The notes below the pieces were generated by a model. It saw only the letters and a list, made by a program, of their open reading frames with translations, was not told the origin of the DNA and searched no databases. Made by a program: the position numbers and the translations under genes. DNA of 64,000 bases from Heliopora coerulea. Lineage: Eukaryota > Cnidaria > Anthozoa > Scleralcyonacea > Helioporidae. The stretch lies in contig JASJOG010000145.1 in assembly GCA_030142905.1 (NCBI GenBank), positions 248,001 through 312,000 of the forward strand, given 5' to 3'. Of this stretch, positions 1 through 12,203 are shown in pieces. Each line of letters starts with the position of its first letter. Positions within the stretch are counted from its first letter, which is position 1.

Positions 1-192
1 GTCCGTCCATCCTTCCGTCCATCCTTCCGTCCATCCTTCCGTCCATCCTTCCGTCCATCCTTCCGTCCATCCTTCCTTCCGTCCATCCTTCCGTCCATCC
101 TTCCGTCCATCCTTCCGTCCATCCTTCCGTCCATCCTTCCGTCCATCCTTCCGTCCATCCTTCCGTCCATCCTTCCGTCCGTCAATCAATCC
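1..192. repeat. 12-bp minisatellite (gtccatccttcc)n
   Basis: About fifteen near-identical tandem copies of a 12-bp pyrimidine-rich unit with one short internal irregularity. The array ends just before a splice acceptor at 263-264, so it probably lies inside the last intron of the ATP10-like gene. It runs off the left edge of the window. Confidence 0.95.
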
Positions 193-264
193 AACCGTGT
201 TCGTTGATTCGCCATTTCATGATTCAACCTCTGATTCAGTTTCATCTTCTGTTTGGTTTTCAAG

Positions 265-477
265 GAAAACTTCCTTTGTTGCTATGATAATCCGTCTGAC
301 ATTATGCAGACGATTATTGAAAACACTTTGGTGGGGCATGCAGTATTGGTGGATCATAAAGGGTTCATAAGATGGAAGGCTCATGGAGCACCAAGCGACG
401 AAGAACTGACATATTTGGTGAACTGTACAAACGTTTTGCGAAACGAAATACCTTCGAGTAAATTACGGACTGATTAG
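265..477 (+). CDS. ATP10-like mitochondrial ATP synthase assembly factor, terminal exon (partial)
   Basis: The exon follows a pyrimidine-rich acceptor ending in AG at 263-264, is in phase 0, and encodes 70 residues before a TAG stop. The segment reads [20 protein letters not shown], then an acidic helix and an NCTNVL motif. This matches the C-terminal end of the ATP10 family (ATP-synt_10), whose members share the pattern 'T/V-G-x-x-x-L-x-D-x-x-G-x-x-R-W' followed by 'EEL..L..CT..L'. In yeast, Atp10 acts in the mitochondrial inner membrane on assembly of subunit 6 into the Fo sector of ATP synthase. The fold is thioredoxin-like, and this piece would be its last strands and helix. Upstream exons are outside the window. 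Identification is by motif memory only; a distant peroxiredoxin-like protein is the main alternative. Confidence 0.68.
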   Translation, partial: ENFLCCYDNPSDIMQTIIENTLVGHAVLVDHKGFIRWKAHGAPSDEELTYLVNCTNVLRNEIPSSKLRTD

Positions 478-750
478 AAAGTTTTTTAAAAGAGATAAAA
501 ATGTTTGGATTGGAAACACGATAACGTGAGATATCAGTCAGTTCACGCGATGTTAGTCACACCTCAGTTAACAAAAGCGTTTCCTTTTGATTGCTGAAAT
601 GTCTTCCTAATCAGACAAAATTTAAAGATAAAACGTATGAACTCTGAAACACCGAAACAATACCTTATCGTATTTTTTCACTCACTTTGGTCATGCTTTG
701 AATTCGTTGATTTATGGTCATATGGATATTACGATCTGTTCCTCGCTAAA
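478..750. other. 3' flank of the ATP10-like gene, no further gene
   Basis: AT-rich sequence after the stop codon; it presumably holds the 3' UTR. No second exon or repeat is recognisable. Confidence 0.5.
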
Positions 751-930
751 ATAAGGTAAAAAGTTCAAAGATTGATAACTGCCGTGACTAATCGCAAAGA
801 ATCTCAACGTTTCGAACAAAGGTAGGCGTTTCTTTCTTTGACGAAGAGTTTTTGCTCGAAACGTTGGAATTCTTTGCGATCAGTCACGACATTTCCTAGC
901 TTTGAGCTTGTTACCTTATTTAACACTGTC
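751..930. mobile_element. Hairpin element with hammerhead-like core (copy A)
   Basis: Two inverted arms of about 75 bp meet near 832. Outer ends read as 'aataaggtaaaaagtt' on the left and its complement on the right, followed by 'cactgtctacgcag'. Both arms contain CGAAACGTT; the right arm has the order (T)TGACGA - short stem - GAAAC on the plus strand, the order of a hammerhead core with C3 mutated. Related copies occur at 20.6, 36.0 and 55.4 kb. Such cores are known from Penelope-like elements; assignment to that class is inference. Confidence 0.6.
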
Positions 931-1818
931 TACGCAGTAATCTGTTTTCATATCACCTCGCTCAAGTATGTCAGCAGACAATCGGAAGGCAAATTCCTCG
1001 ATTTTATCTAGGAAAACATAGGGGTTCGTGCGGAACCTGACTGTTTTCTCTCTGTAAACTTTACCGTTTTCCTCAGGACCAGTCGACGTTAACCCTTTTT
1101 AGGCAGGGGCTCCTTTCATGACAAGTAATCTTCTGACCAGTGGCGTAACGGAACTGCTGGGGCCCTTAGGAGATTTTCGTTTGGGACCCCCGTCACCCCC
1201 CATTAGTAAATACATATATTTCAAGACTTTAATCTCAATTGTCTTTACAGATTCATCAGGGGCCCTTAGAAGTTGCTCAAACCCTGCCCATAGTCCGTTA
1301 CACCACTGCTTCTGACGTTAGCTCTGGTAAAATAACAGATGAGTCATGTCGGGCTTCCGTCTGAATCGTCTGTATCTCGTTTTTTCGTATTCTAGTGGAG
1401 TATTAACTTTAAACGTTTTTTGTCGGATGGATCTAAATGGCAATCAGGTCGGTGTGTTCTTAACGTTTCCTTAAACATTTCGCAGTACTTTTATCTACTT
1501 TATCTTAATCAGGTAGCCAGAATTAAGCAAACTACTTTCGTACTTCTGTTCCTCTTGTAATACAAAGTAATCAATGAAAGCCCTGTTCCCCTCAATTAAG
1601 TGCTTGTTAGATTTTTTGCCAAAATTTGTTTCTACAGTTCCTTGCGTATTGCTTCTCTTTGATAATATATAGTTCTTGTGAGCAACTAGGAAATATTTTT
1701 AGAAAATTTCTTTACCCAGATTGTTCTGAATAGTCATCGAACGGAAGCTGATTTTTAGAAACTTTCTCGAGTCATGAAGTCGTAGTTTCCGTCTACTGAT
1801 TCAGTGCGTTTCTTTTCA
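931..1818. other. Gene-free stretch
   Basis: No convincing exon. A short direct repeat beginning 'ggggccctta' occurs at 1159 and 1259 within a GC-rich patch containing 'agtggcgtaac', which resembles the ends of a dispersed repeat near 47.4 kb. Confidence 0.4.
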
Positions 1819-3375
1819 GCGCCTTTTTCTATTTTCGATTAGGGGTCTTTCACCAAAGGGGGCCTGGTGTTGAAAGCAAGGGGACCAATCAATGAAAATC
1901 TGCAGTGTGCACGTGACAGTTAAATGATGAGGCTGCTTGTCCATAGTTAGGGTCTGCCATTTTGGAAATTTCCAGTGTCAGTAGCAAGTTCATGCTAGAG
2001 TGGATATTGACTGAAGGAAATAGGTCGTCATCATTTAATTATAAGTTAATAAAACCTAAAAGGCATCACACTAACTATAAAAATCAGTTCGATAAGATTA
2101 CAATGTATGCGTACGTATGAATGTGTACAGTATATTATTAAAACTGGTACAAATTTCCTATGCCTCATAAAAAGTTAAGAAATAAACAAAAGATTTGGGT
2201 TTGACATATTAAGTAACTCAATCTAGATACTTAATAACTTCTTGATTAAATTCGTCTAAAGAAGAGGTTGTTGGAATATTTGATGGAAGGTTATTCCAAT
2301 CTTTAGCAGTTCTAGGGTAGAAGGAATATTTTTTAAAAAGAAAATAGTTCTCAATTGGACTTGTAGCTTGAACTTATAACCACTTCTTGTCCGCGATTCA
2401 TTGGATATTTGTAAGTAAGAATCTCAGTCTACATCAAAAATATTGCGAATGATTTTATACAGTAGTGTCAAACAAGAGATTTTCCTTTTTTCAAGGGTCT
2501 CTAATTGTAACTACTTGAGAGATTTTCCTTCTTTTTTTCAAGGGACTATAATTGCAGTTTGTCAACTGGCTGTGACACTTGAAGTAATGGTAACATTCGA
2601 TTAGATCTACGCTTTCAAGCTTTATTTTTACGGATATGCAGGGATTTTCCCTGGTACACTTTGAGACTGGGTTCTGGTGGGGTTAACTCCAGGCTACACT
2701 TAAAGTGAGGCCTGCTTCTAGATTCCCATGCAATACGACACAAAATTCTTGTCTTCGCTACCGTCTTTGAAATTCCTTTCGGATTTATACCATCTATAAT
2801 CCATTGTTTTTACCTTGATTACTTAGACTGATGAAGCAGCTTCAGTAGTCAGGTCGAGTCTTCATTTAACTGGGAAGACTGGTCTGTTTTTATGACGCCG
2901 GCCTTTCACATAGATAACACAGGGGGCAACGTCCACTGAAAAGGCCCCAGGGAGATCCCTGATATGTAACAGAAAGATAGTAACGTACCAAGCATTAATT
3001 GAGGCCATTAAGAGTTAACTTGTTTAGCTACAGGAGTACACCTATGCTGCGTGTAAGCCATGCAGCATACTACACCAACACATGCCACGCGTAGTGCTGC
3101 TTTCCCAATTTTTAAGGTCTTTAATGATTGGGAAATTGTTTTTCTTTTAATTTTACAAATATACATTTTAGAAAAGATATTGTCCTGGGGGGTTATGTGG
3201 GCGACTAGGGGGGCGAGGACCCTAGTCATATAGTTAAGAAAGGCCTTGTTTCGATGTGGAAAGGAATGATAGTTCTATACATCAGTTTCTTCAAAAACAC
3301 TTTTTACGATTGCTCTTATACAAATATACATTTCAGAAAAGATATTTTACTGGAGGGGGCATGTGAGTGGCGATC
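1819..3375. repeat. Segmental duplicate of the 59.2-60.06 kb GPCR flank (copy A)
   Basis: Two blocks align with 59205-60062: 1819-2020 with 59205-59420 (shared 'tgaaagcaagg', 'agtgtcagtagcaa', 'ttcatgcta'), and 2996-3320 with 59465-60062 (shared 'gtgtgg..cagcatac', 'atacatttcagaaaagat', 'ggaaaggaatgata'). About 950 bp at 2030-2990 has no counterpart. After 3320 the copy restarts with a second run of the UTR block (3321-3375), an internal tandem duplication. Divergence is visible by eye, so the event is not recent. Confidence 0.8.
3275..3319 (-). pseudogene. C-terminal stub of a class A GPCR
   Basis: On the minus strand these 45 bases read IRAIVKSVFEETDV and a TAG stop. This equals the last 14 residues of the receptor at 60014-60970 except for one Arg-to-Lys change. 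Homology stops abruptly upstream of the stub, where the sequence jumps to a second copy of the UTR block. It is therefore a remnant carried along by duplication of the gene's 3' flank, not a gene. Confidence 0.8.
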
Positions 3376-5357
3376 TCCCCCAGTTTTGTTTATTAAAGCC
3401 GTATTTGACCGTCTTCGAATTTGCATTGGTAAAAGCGGACTGTCTTCCGACTTAAGCTGACTAACTAGAGCTAAAGGTCAAATGAATTTAGAAAAGTCTG
3501 TCAAAGCATCGCTACCTCCTGTCCATCTGCCATCCATCTTAATCAAATCATCTGTATTGAGATTAATACGAAGCAACTGAGAGGAAATTTTTTGCGACGT
3601 CACGTCGTTTCTAGGTTCACCTCTGTACTACGCCCTTTGAAATGAGTCCAAAAATAGACACAATCTAGCCGCAGACTATTGCCACGACCGGAGTGGCGGT
3701 GATGTTGACGGTTTAGCAATTTGCACAGTCATAACACTGCCCACGAAAGTTCTTCACCCTCACTGTGGATTCTGAACTTAAACCGTTTTATTATGATCCG
3801 GTCGGGTTGGGTTTTGCTGACAGGTGCGTCAACGGAAGTGTCATTAATTAGTTTATTCACGACATTCACCCATCTTGTTGCGAATTGCGGTCAGAGACCG
3901 ACATTATGATATTACCTAGTTTACAACGAATAGAGACATACAGTTGTCTTAAACGGTGGAAATACTATTTATCTCAGCTGCGATGTCGTATCTTAACACC
4001 TTGGATGACAGTTATTGTCACTGAACAAGTCCCCCGGGAAGAGAATTAACGCATATACCTACAACAGCAATGGATAACATGTTTTCCGGAAAGGATTTAG
4101 CGTGTAATTTTACACGACTGCTAAGTAGACCAACATAATGAGTTGCGCATGTTATGGCTTCAGTTTGCAGTCAAATATAAACGGAGATGATGACGTGTTC
4201 CTTCAATGAAATGCTATTAATTTAGAGTGAGTGAATCCCTTAATTATGCATTTATGCTCTCCATGATCGCATTTAACCTCATCAACATTTCAATGGTGGG
4301 GTTCATTGAGAATTTGAAAACGATAGCACAGTACTGTGTACAATTGTGATTACAACGAGTAGCTTCACGCCATAACCGTTGACCAGAAAGCGATACAAAT
4401 AGCGCAGTTTTATTTTTATGGCACCGTTCAAAATGAACGTGTCGCAGCATCGCGCCGATTATAATAGCACGCGTCATACGAGCTTACCGCGCGAATGCGT
4501 GCCTGTTACCATGAATGAAGAAAATGCATACAAAGAAATTCTCGCGTAACGAGTCAACCGCAAAACTAAGAGTAAAAACAAACACGAACGGAAATGGAAA
4601 CGAGCGGGCCAACAGTGGTGTAAAGATGCGATGACAATACAAATACAAGAGCGAGAAGAAATGCAAAATTTCCTAGAGCTACATGTGGCACTTACTTGAT
4701 TAATTACTCGTTATACTTATTTATAAACGTACTTTTCCAACTCATGGATTACTTTTTTTATTATTCTAAAACTAGAAGAAGATTTTCCGCAAGTAGTTTT
4801 GAAAAGTTTAGAACATGTTAATCCTTGGACCTTTGAAATATTTTAAACGTTTGTATGTTTGGAAGTATATACTGTAATTCCTTTGCAAATACTCGACGGA
4901 CATTTTTCGAGTTCTCGAGCCAAGGTGACCTTATCAAAACACACTCGGACATTGAAATCTCTTTTTGCTCAAGTCCTCCTTCAAATATGTTAACTATTAA
5001 ATGGACGAATACAAACGATTTAACACCCCTAAGGGAAGCGTCTGGAGAGGAAAAAGTTTGTGTCAACTATGGATAAGAATGTGCTAGACTTTTGGAATTG
5101 ACATACGAAGAGGGTTAAATGACATGAGAAAAAGTTTGGAGGTAGTTCTAAAAGAACAAGGCACAAACGTTTGGAGGGCTTTAGTTCAAAACGTCAGTAA
5201 CTTGTTCTTTCCTTTTTTGGCTGAGTACTACCTTTGAACTTTTTCAACTGCCATCCAGAACCGCTCACGCATCATTCCTACCGTCAAATGACATGTCTCG
5301 ATTTAAGACTCCGGCGTCTCACTTCAAAGTTGGGATTTCAGAGGGTAAAACATCTAA
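3376..5357. other. Gene-free stretch
   Basis: No recognisable exon or repeat. Open frames here are short, overlap on both strands and resemble no known family. Confidence 0.5.
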
Positions 5358-6221
5358 GGCTGCGTTTACATTATAGCTAAAGTATTCGGATTTGAGACAA
5401 ATATGAATATGTTTTGCATCGGATTTAAGTTGGCGTTTACACTTGAAACACGAATTAATCCGGTATCAAAAGTATCCGTTTTGCATGCGAATCCGATTAC
5501 TTATGAATCCAATATGAATTACTTATGAATCTAGGTACTTCGACTCCGATGACATACGAATTCGAAGCAAAACCCTGTGTAAACGGAAAATGGAATGAAT
5601 CCGGTAAAATTTTGATGATACCTTGTCCTTTTTCCTGGTTCGTTCGTAGCTTCGTGTGTGGTGTTCAACACAACGATATCAGTTATATTTCGTCTGCATG
5701 ACATTTCTTCGTAAAACTGAGGTCATTTTAAGCAGAAGCAGCCACTGGTGGGATAATTCTTTATAAGGGCTGTAATAAATTCGGTTGTCGAGGGGTATTT
5801 TCAATAAATTGTGTCAGAGGATTTAAGTCCATTTACAGATAAGAAGAAGGTACTGTTTCCATGTCAAGAATGTTGCCCCCGCAAACTGTAGTTCCCGACA
5901 AGTCACAAAGTAAAGCCAAAATTTTAATAATCTCTCTTTCTCGCATGCACGTCCCAGCGAACCTCTAAGGCAGTAACGCTAGTCAACTCTCTTCTTATTC
6001 ATTAACAACGATAGCTTTATATCTCTAAACTGAAATGTCACCACCTTCGATAAAGTTCCTAATTTAATCTTATAATTACTAATTACGTCCAAGTTCCGTC
6101 AGTCTCTAACATCCATAAAGCATCGGGATAGCAGCTTGCACTGAAGAATCCAAATACATATTTGGTGTGAACCCGAAGACTTTTTAAATCCCGAGAGTTT
6201 TGTTCTTGTGTGAACGTAGCC
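5358..6221. mobile_element. Non-autonomous PIF/Harbinger-type MITE, 864 bp
   Basis: Ends form terminal inverted repeats, 'ggctgcgtttaca' on the left and the complement 'ggctacgttcaca' on the right, flanked on both sides by TAA (5355-5357, 6222-6224). A 3-bp TAA/TTA duplication is the hallmark of PIF/Harbinger insertion. The interior has repeated 'tatgaatc' motifs and no transposase reading frame, so it would rely on an element such as the one at 10179. Confidence 0.65.
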
Positions 6222-7104
6222 TAAGACACACGAATGTTGCCCAGAAATATCAGAAGTTAAAGGCGCTTTTCAGTTTTGAATGTTTTCAGTTTTGAATGTA
6301 TTGACATGAAGTCCATCGCAAAACATCAAACAGCTATATATTCTCAGCTTGCGACGATTGTCTTTTGACTATGGACAAATATATATGACGCATAAATACA
6401 TACCTAATTCCTTGAGTTCCTTCACCTTGAATATTTACGATGATCGGCGATACGATAGCGGAGATTCCTAAGGACCTGTTTATGCACTTGTAAGCTTTGC
6501 TGCGATTTACTTCGCGATTTTCCTGCAATTTTAATCGCCGACCTGACAGAGATTTGAAAGCATTTGTGTAAACTACGGGCAATTTCTCAGAGATTACGGC
6601 TTCTGTCGTCACTGTTGTTGCGATTCGGGATGCAGATTTTGCAGCGATTTTGATCAGCAATTTCATCAACCACGGTAAAAACTTATTGTCGCGTTTCTTT
6701 TGCAAGTTTTCTGTTTGTGCTTTTTTCCTTTCTCTTCAATGTTGTTTTCCGGGGAAAAGAGACGATGAGAGCCAGTTGAGTGTCATCTAAAACAAACTTT
6801 AAATTACATTTCTCGCGAAGATGGACCTTAGTCATAAATGGCGCCTTATTGAATATTCTTTTATGAGCATATAAATTAGCCCCTATAGCCTCGTCATCAT
6901 AGCATCATCAGACTGATGATTATTTTGTAATAAAATCGAAATATCACAAACTCATTTCTCACCTTGTTTCAATCCATATCTTGGATTTCTCAAGATGCTG
7001 ATCTTCGCATTATGTTTTGTTTTATATTTTTTGAAATTGTCGCCTGGCATTGGTTTTTTTCGTCGTAAACTGTTTACCGTTGTTTGTGACCGAATTTAGT
7101 TTAC
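6222..7104. other. Gene-free stretch
   Basis: A 372-bp minus-strand open frame at 6334-6705 shows no family signature and is embedded in 'gcgattt' simple motifs, so I do not call it. Confidence 0.45.
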
Positions 7105-7760
7105 ATTGGAAACAGGTTTATTTTTGTGGCCGTGGTTCAACGTTTCTGCGCTTTGATCTCCTAGCACGTCAATTTATCGCACCAGGCTATCAGCCAACCC
7201 ATCCCAGCCAAAGAAAATTTAGAGATAAGATTAGAGATGGTCGAAATTGAAAGTAGGCGCAAGCCTCATATACACACACACACGACCTTTCAATAGCCTT
7301 GTCTACGAGACCGTGGTAGAAACTTCCTGCTCTTTGGTCTTACATCACGAGTAACTCATTCATTTTATCAGGCCATAAGCCTGACGCATTTCATTGAAAT
7401 AAATTTAAAAGATAATAACCGAATGGCCGAAATTAAAAGTGTACGCAAAGATCGTTTCCACAGGAAATGGCCTTATTCTTGTAGCCGGGGTCCAAACTGT
7501 CTGCGCTTTGAGCTTACATTTCGTCAGTTCGTGGTATCGGGACATCAACTTAAACCATCCCACAGAAAGATTAACAAACGATTGAAAATGACCGGGATAA
7601 ACAGGATGCACAAGGCTCCTTCACACAGGAAATCTGTATCGCTTTATATTAGTGGCCATTGTCCAAACTTACTGCGCCTTAATCTTATCTTATATCACAG
7701 GCAGTCAATTCATCTTATCAGGCTATAAGCCTAACTCATTCCACTAAAAGGAAATCAAGA
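7105..7760. repeat. Satellite-like array, unit about 170-180 bp, four degenerate copies
   Basis: Anchor motifs 'ctgcgctttga'/'ctgctctttgg'/'ctgcgctttga'/'ctgcgccttaa' recur near 7148, 7329, 7498 and 7670, each followed by 'ttac/ttat...cgtcaatt/cagtt' and 'atcaggc(t/c)ataagcc'. Copies are strongly diverged. Open frames in it are by-products. Confidence 0.75.
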
Positions 7761-8747
7761 TTCAAAATGTGTAAGTATAAAATGTATAGTCCTCCGCAAG
7801 TTGATCATCGATAATTACTGTGAAAACAGCCTATAATACTAGTACCACACCTTTCCGCATAGACTGTTAGCCATTAGGGAGATTTGGCTTACTCAGACGG
7901 CGACAGATGGCGATAAGGATTAAGTAATCTTGAAAGAACAGGTGTAGATAAGCTACTGACTCAAATGAGAATAGAATTCTCAAATGAGTATAGAATTCTA
8001 TTCAAATCCCGCTCGAGTCAACATTTTTCAGTCGACTTCGGCAGAGTAGGTTAATGGTGAAGTTTTGAGTATAGAATATTTGTTATGATTTTACGTTTTG
8101 CCGCTAAACATACAACATGCATCCCCACAGATAATTTACTTCATGGCAGCCGGTCTAGTGTATCCCATACTCATAATGAGTGAATGGCTCTTCTTCACCA
8201 ATTCTGCTGGGCATTGATATTAATTTTAAGACGGCACTTCCCACCTGGCGAATGAATAGCCGATGTTCTAAAAGATTAAGCAAAATACAAGGGAGCAAGA
8301 ACTGTAGCGGCTGTAGAGCGGTTCCGGCCGCTACACTTTTTACATTGATATCCTTCGCCTTAGTTTAAACATATATAATTTTTTTCTAGTATCTTAGTGA
8401 TTGCCAACATTCAATCGGTTCAAAACCAATGCATGGTAACTGTTTTAAATGCTGCTGGTTGCATATCATGGTCTCACATTTTCCTCATAAACATGGCGTC
8501 CTTTCCTTCGTGTTATACACCAACCATTATCAGAAAAACCTCTCCAACCACACTCTCTCCAGTTTCCGAAGTGAGGATTTCGAAACATGGAAGTCGTGTC
8601 GCGTAGTTTCAGACTTCCTTCGCCTATCCACTTACAAACTGCTTTCTTCACTCCTTCAATATCTGATATTTTAGCGTTATATGGAAACAAGTCATGGTTG
8701 ACGGTGCAATGAATTCTGAATGTTTATCTCTTCTCGAAGGTCATCTC
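7761..8747. other. Gene-free stretch
   Basis: Holds a short direct repeat ('ctcaaatgag.atagaattct' at about 7960-8000). Overlapping frames at 8397-8690 run on both strands and are not credible exons. Confidence 0.45.
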
Positions 8748-8897
8748 GCTCGGGACGATTTTTAACGACGACTTTTAACGCGATGTATTGTAGCGAAAAA
8801 ATTTCCTGTAAAATCTTTCCCAAAACGGTTGTAACAAGCGTCAATTTTTTGTGCCAAATTTACTGTGGTAAAAATCGTCGTTAAAAACCGTCCTGTG
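8748..8897. mobile_element. Small inverted-repeat element (MITE-like)
   Basis: Left end 'gggacgatttttaacgacga' is mirrored by 'tcgtcgttaaaaaccgtcct' at the right end, about 150 bp overall, non-coding. The target duplication is not obvious. Confidence 0.55.
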
Positions 8898-9569
8898 TAA
8901 CTCTTAGTTCACACCAAGGATTTAATGATATAAGTACTATTTACAAAATGAGTTGGAGTTCTGTATCCCGATACAGAAAGACCACGAATTTTGTAAATTA
9001 CTTCTAAAACGTCTCGGTATGTCATTTTACAACGAGAAATGGACTTTAATTATACGACAGAAGTAGAGAAATTTAATGTATAGAAAGCACGAGTGGAAGT
9101 TAAATTCTGTGGTAAAAGATGTTGGAGAAGCTGTATGTAAATTACGGGTCAGTTGATGTTTTGTGGTAGTCGCTTAGTGGTACAGAGTTGATGGTATGAA
9201 CAATGAAAAACTATCAGGGTTAACTGAAGTTAGTTAGGCCAGTTTCAGACGTCGCGCTTCTCATGTGGCGTGCGCATTAAAAACAATGGATAATCCACAT
9301 TGCAGAAGCGGCAGAACCAAGCGACGAAACTCGAACGAATACAAATAGGAAGGATGATAATATTTCTAATGTTTTGAGTAATGAAGTCTTTAATATTTGT
9401 TCAGTCAACTTAACTATAGACATGTGCGAAAAAAAATAACGCATTAGATTGTGATGGAAGATTTTTGGAAGATTTGTGTGATCTATAATTAAGTGTTGAA
9501 ATTGTTGGTGTGCCCTATAGTGATAAAAAAATTTACGAGTTTAATGGTCTTGTGTAAATGTAATTTGAA
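8898..9569. other. Gene-free stretch
   Basis: AT-rich. It contains one isolated copy of the 'gagttctgtatc' motif that is tandemly repeated just downstream. No exon seen. Confidence 0.4.
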
Positions 9570-9745
9570 AAAAGAAGTGGGTTCTGTATCACATTTAAAG
9601 ATGTATACTGATGATTTATTAATGAGTTCTGTATCACGTATACAGGCACTAATGATTTATTAATGAGTTCTGTATCACATTTACAGACACTGATGTTTTA
9701 TTAATCAATTCTGTACCATGGTACACAGACATTGATTAAACCTTA
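9570..9745. repeat. Tandem repeat, unit about 45-55 bp, 3-4 copies
   Basis: 'gagttctgtatcac(a/g)t' followed by a short 'aca' core and 'gatttattaat' recurs at about 9578, 9624, 9665 and, degenerate, 9708. Each unit contains a small palindrome around 'tgtatcac..tataca'. Confidence 0.75.
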
Positions 9746-10178
9746 ATTGGTTTTGTGTTTTCATTATGAATTATTAATGAGTTTGAGAAGGACATAAACC
9801 TATCGTCATAAAGGAAAGATCAAGTTTTTTGCTTATGTCATTATTCCCATGTCATGATGTTCTTATCATGCTGAAACGCGTTATGTTGCCTTGGTCACAC
9901 TTCGGACATATTGGCGTCAACTGAGTGTATTTTGCTTTCGCGTGACTCCGTCGTTATGTCGTTATGTCAGTAAGTGTGAACCAGGGTTAACGCTTCGTTG
10001 ACACTAGCGATATAATGACATAAGGACATGAACTAACGACATAAAGAAAAGATCAGTTTCTTCCTATCCTTATGCCGTTATCTCCATGTCTTTATGCTCC
10101 GTTATATGTCGTAATGATCCCTTGTTCACATCGTCAACATATCGACAGCAACTGAAACTGCGTTTACACTATACTTAA
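9746..10178. mobile_element. Harbinger-related MITE fragments abutting the full element
   Basis: 'gtgaaccagggt' plus TAA near 9976-9990 matches the right terminus of the 10179 element, and 'acgacataaagaaaagatca' near 10036 matches its subterminal repeat (13947). These look like broken or very short non-autonomous relatives stacked against the intact copy. Confidence 0.55.
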
Positions 10179-10307
10179 AGCCTAGTTCACACTAGCGACA
10201 TAACGACATAATGTCATAAAAACATAACGACTTAATCTTTTTATGTACAGTGTGAACGTGGAAAGATAAAGACATAAAATTAGTAATTTTCAGGTGATCT
10301 TTTAAAG

Positions 10308-12203
10308 ATGGCGGACGAAACGTTTTTGATGTTCGCAGTTATTTTGTACGTATTATATCGAAGGCGCCGCCGTCGCAGGTTGGAAAAAGAAAAAAGAAGA
10401 AAAAGAAAGAGGAAAATATGGGTGCGACCTATTTTTAGAGAAAAGCAACGAGAAAAATACGGACATTATCACACGTTAGTCCAGGAGCTTAGTCTCGGAG
10501 ATCGTGAATTTTACTTCAGGTAAATTTAAAAAAAAATTCTTTTCTTTGCTTCTTAAAGATGAAATTTTCATGCAAATTATGTCACAAATAAGAACGGTTG
10601 ACATTTGTATCACAGTTGCACACGTAATAGGCAGTTATTTGGGTTGCATCCGCTTTATGGAAAAAAATATATCTTTATTCGCACTATTTGGCTTGTATTT
10701 AATTCTTCTAGAGTTATTTTGAAAGCGTGTGATGTCCTCCGCAATCAAAAATTCTCTATTAAATCAAACTATAAATAACGTCTGAACCATGGTGAATGGT
10801 ATGGTTAATTGTATGAAATCTTAGATTTCTGCTCAGACCATTCATCATAGTTCAGACGGTAATTAAAGCTGTCTAAATTTTTCACCACGATAAAATCGTT
10901 ACTTTATATTTCTATGCTACTAAACTCTACGGCGACTTAATGGAAGCTTATTCAAGAAGGCTTTTTAAGTCTTAATATTTTAAGTCGCATTCCCACCAGA
11001 CATAAAAGGTCCCCTTAGTTTTACGTCCTCTTCTTACAGCCCTCTTTAAATAATTTCAGAAGCCACACATGCATAAAGGGTTTACACGCGCTTATCGTTC
11101 TGCAACTCGTAGAAATTTGTCGCAGTTTAATGCAGCTGCTTCAACTCTTCATCCCCCACAAAATTTTATAAACCCTGGTGATTACATCTGTCAGTGTGAC
11201 AAGTGGTCAAAGAATGCCACTGTTGAAAATTACTGACATTCACTTTGCCAGGCCACTATTTCATAACATTGATCTTCAGAAGTTGTTTTCAGTTGAGATA
11301 GAACCAGATCTAAGACTGCTTTCGTGACAGCTAGAAAGTAGAGTGGAAGCCATAATTTATTTGTGAATTTTGTAAAAAAGTAATAGAAGTAGTGATATTT
11401 TGTGTAATGACTAATTTCTTTGCAATCATTCCCCTAGATATTTACGAATGTCGCCACAGAGGTTTGAGTATCTCTTATCTCTAGTTGGACCTTCTATCAG
11501 TCGAAAAGACACTATTCTTCGAAAATCTATTACAGCATCTGAACGGTTAACCCTCACCCTTCGGTATCTTGCTTCAGGTGATGCACAGCAGTCCCAGTCT
11601 TTCAATTTCAGGATAGGAAAGTCGACAGTTTCAGGAATAATAAGGGAAACTTGTGATGCAATTTGGAATGCTTTGCATAATGTATATTTGAAAACTCCAA
11701 ACAGTTGCCTGGCATGGAAGAAGATCTCTAAAGACTTCTGTGATTTATGGAATTTCCCACATTGTTTAGGAGCTGGTGATGGAAAACATGTGGTCATTGA
11801 ATGCCCACCACTATCTGGTTCCCAGTATTTTAACTACAAAGGCACATTTAGTATAGTCCTTCTGGCATATGGTGATGCTAATTACTGTTTCACTGCTGTT
11901 GATGTGGATCACTATGGCAAAAGTAATGATTCTGGAGCATATGCAAACTCTGCAATAAGCAAGGCATTTGAAACTAACATGTTTAATGTACCTTCCTCTG
12001 AGTATCTGGAAGGAGTAGAAAGAAATGTACCCTATGTTACTGTTGTAGATGAAGGGTTGCCTATGAAGAGTTACCAGATTCGACCATATCCTGGAAAAAA
12101 TCTGACAGAAGATCAGGCAATTTACAACTATAGACTTTCAAGAGCAAGGAGAGTGATTGAAAACATTTTTGGAATTCTTGCAGCTCATTCAAACACAGAT
12201 TAA
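10308..12203 (+). CDS. HARBI1-like Harbinger transposase, two exons (10308-10519, 11438-12203)
   Basis: Joining 10308-10519 to 11438-12203 across a GT-AG intron gives a 325-residue frame; the junction restores GDREFYF-RYLR-MSPQRFEYLL, the typical entry to the family's helical domain. Residues 19-45 are strongly basic (RRRRRRR, KRRKRKRK), like the N-terminal region of other HARBI1 proteins. The DDE nuclease triad is visible: D185 in GAGDGKH, D235 in KSNDSGAY and E312 in RRVIENIFG. It would cut and paste the element at TWA targets together with the MADF partner. The frame stops soon after GILAA, so about 30-60 C-terminal residues usual in the family are missing; a third exon or a truncating mutation could explain this. 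AATAAA follows at about 12248. The intron contains a small inverted repeat at 10775-10863. Confidence 0.85.

Noticed and set aside
755..925. Hairpins read as rho-independent terminators or miRNA precursors
   Set aside because: Arms recur in several dispersed copies with ribozyme-like cores and insertion-type flanks, which fits mobile elements better than single-copy miRNA genes.
6334..6705. 123-codon minus-strand frame
   Set aside because: No motif or homology signature; the DNA is built from repeated 'gcgattt' motifs.
11426..11797. 123-codon minus-strand frame
   Set aside because: Antisense shadow of the HARBI1-like transposase exon.
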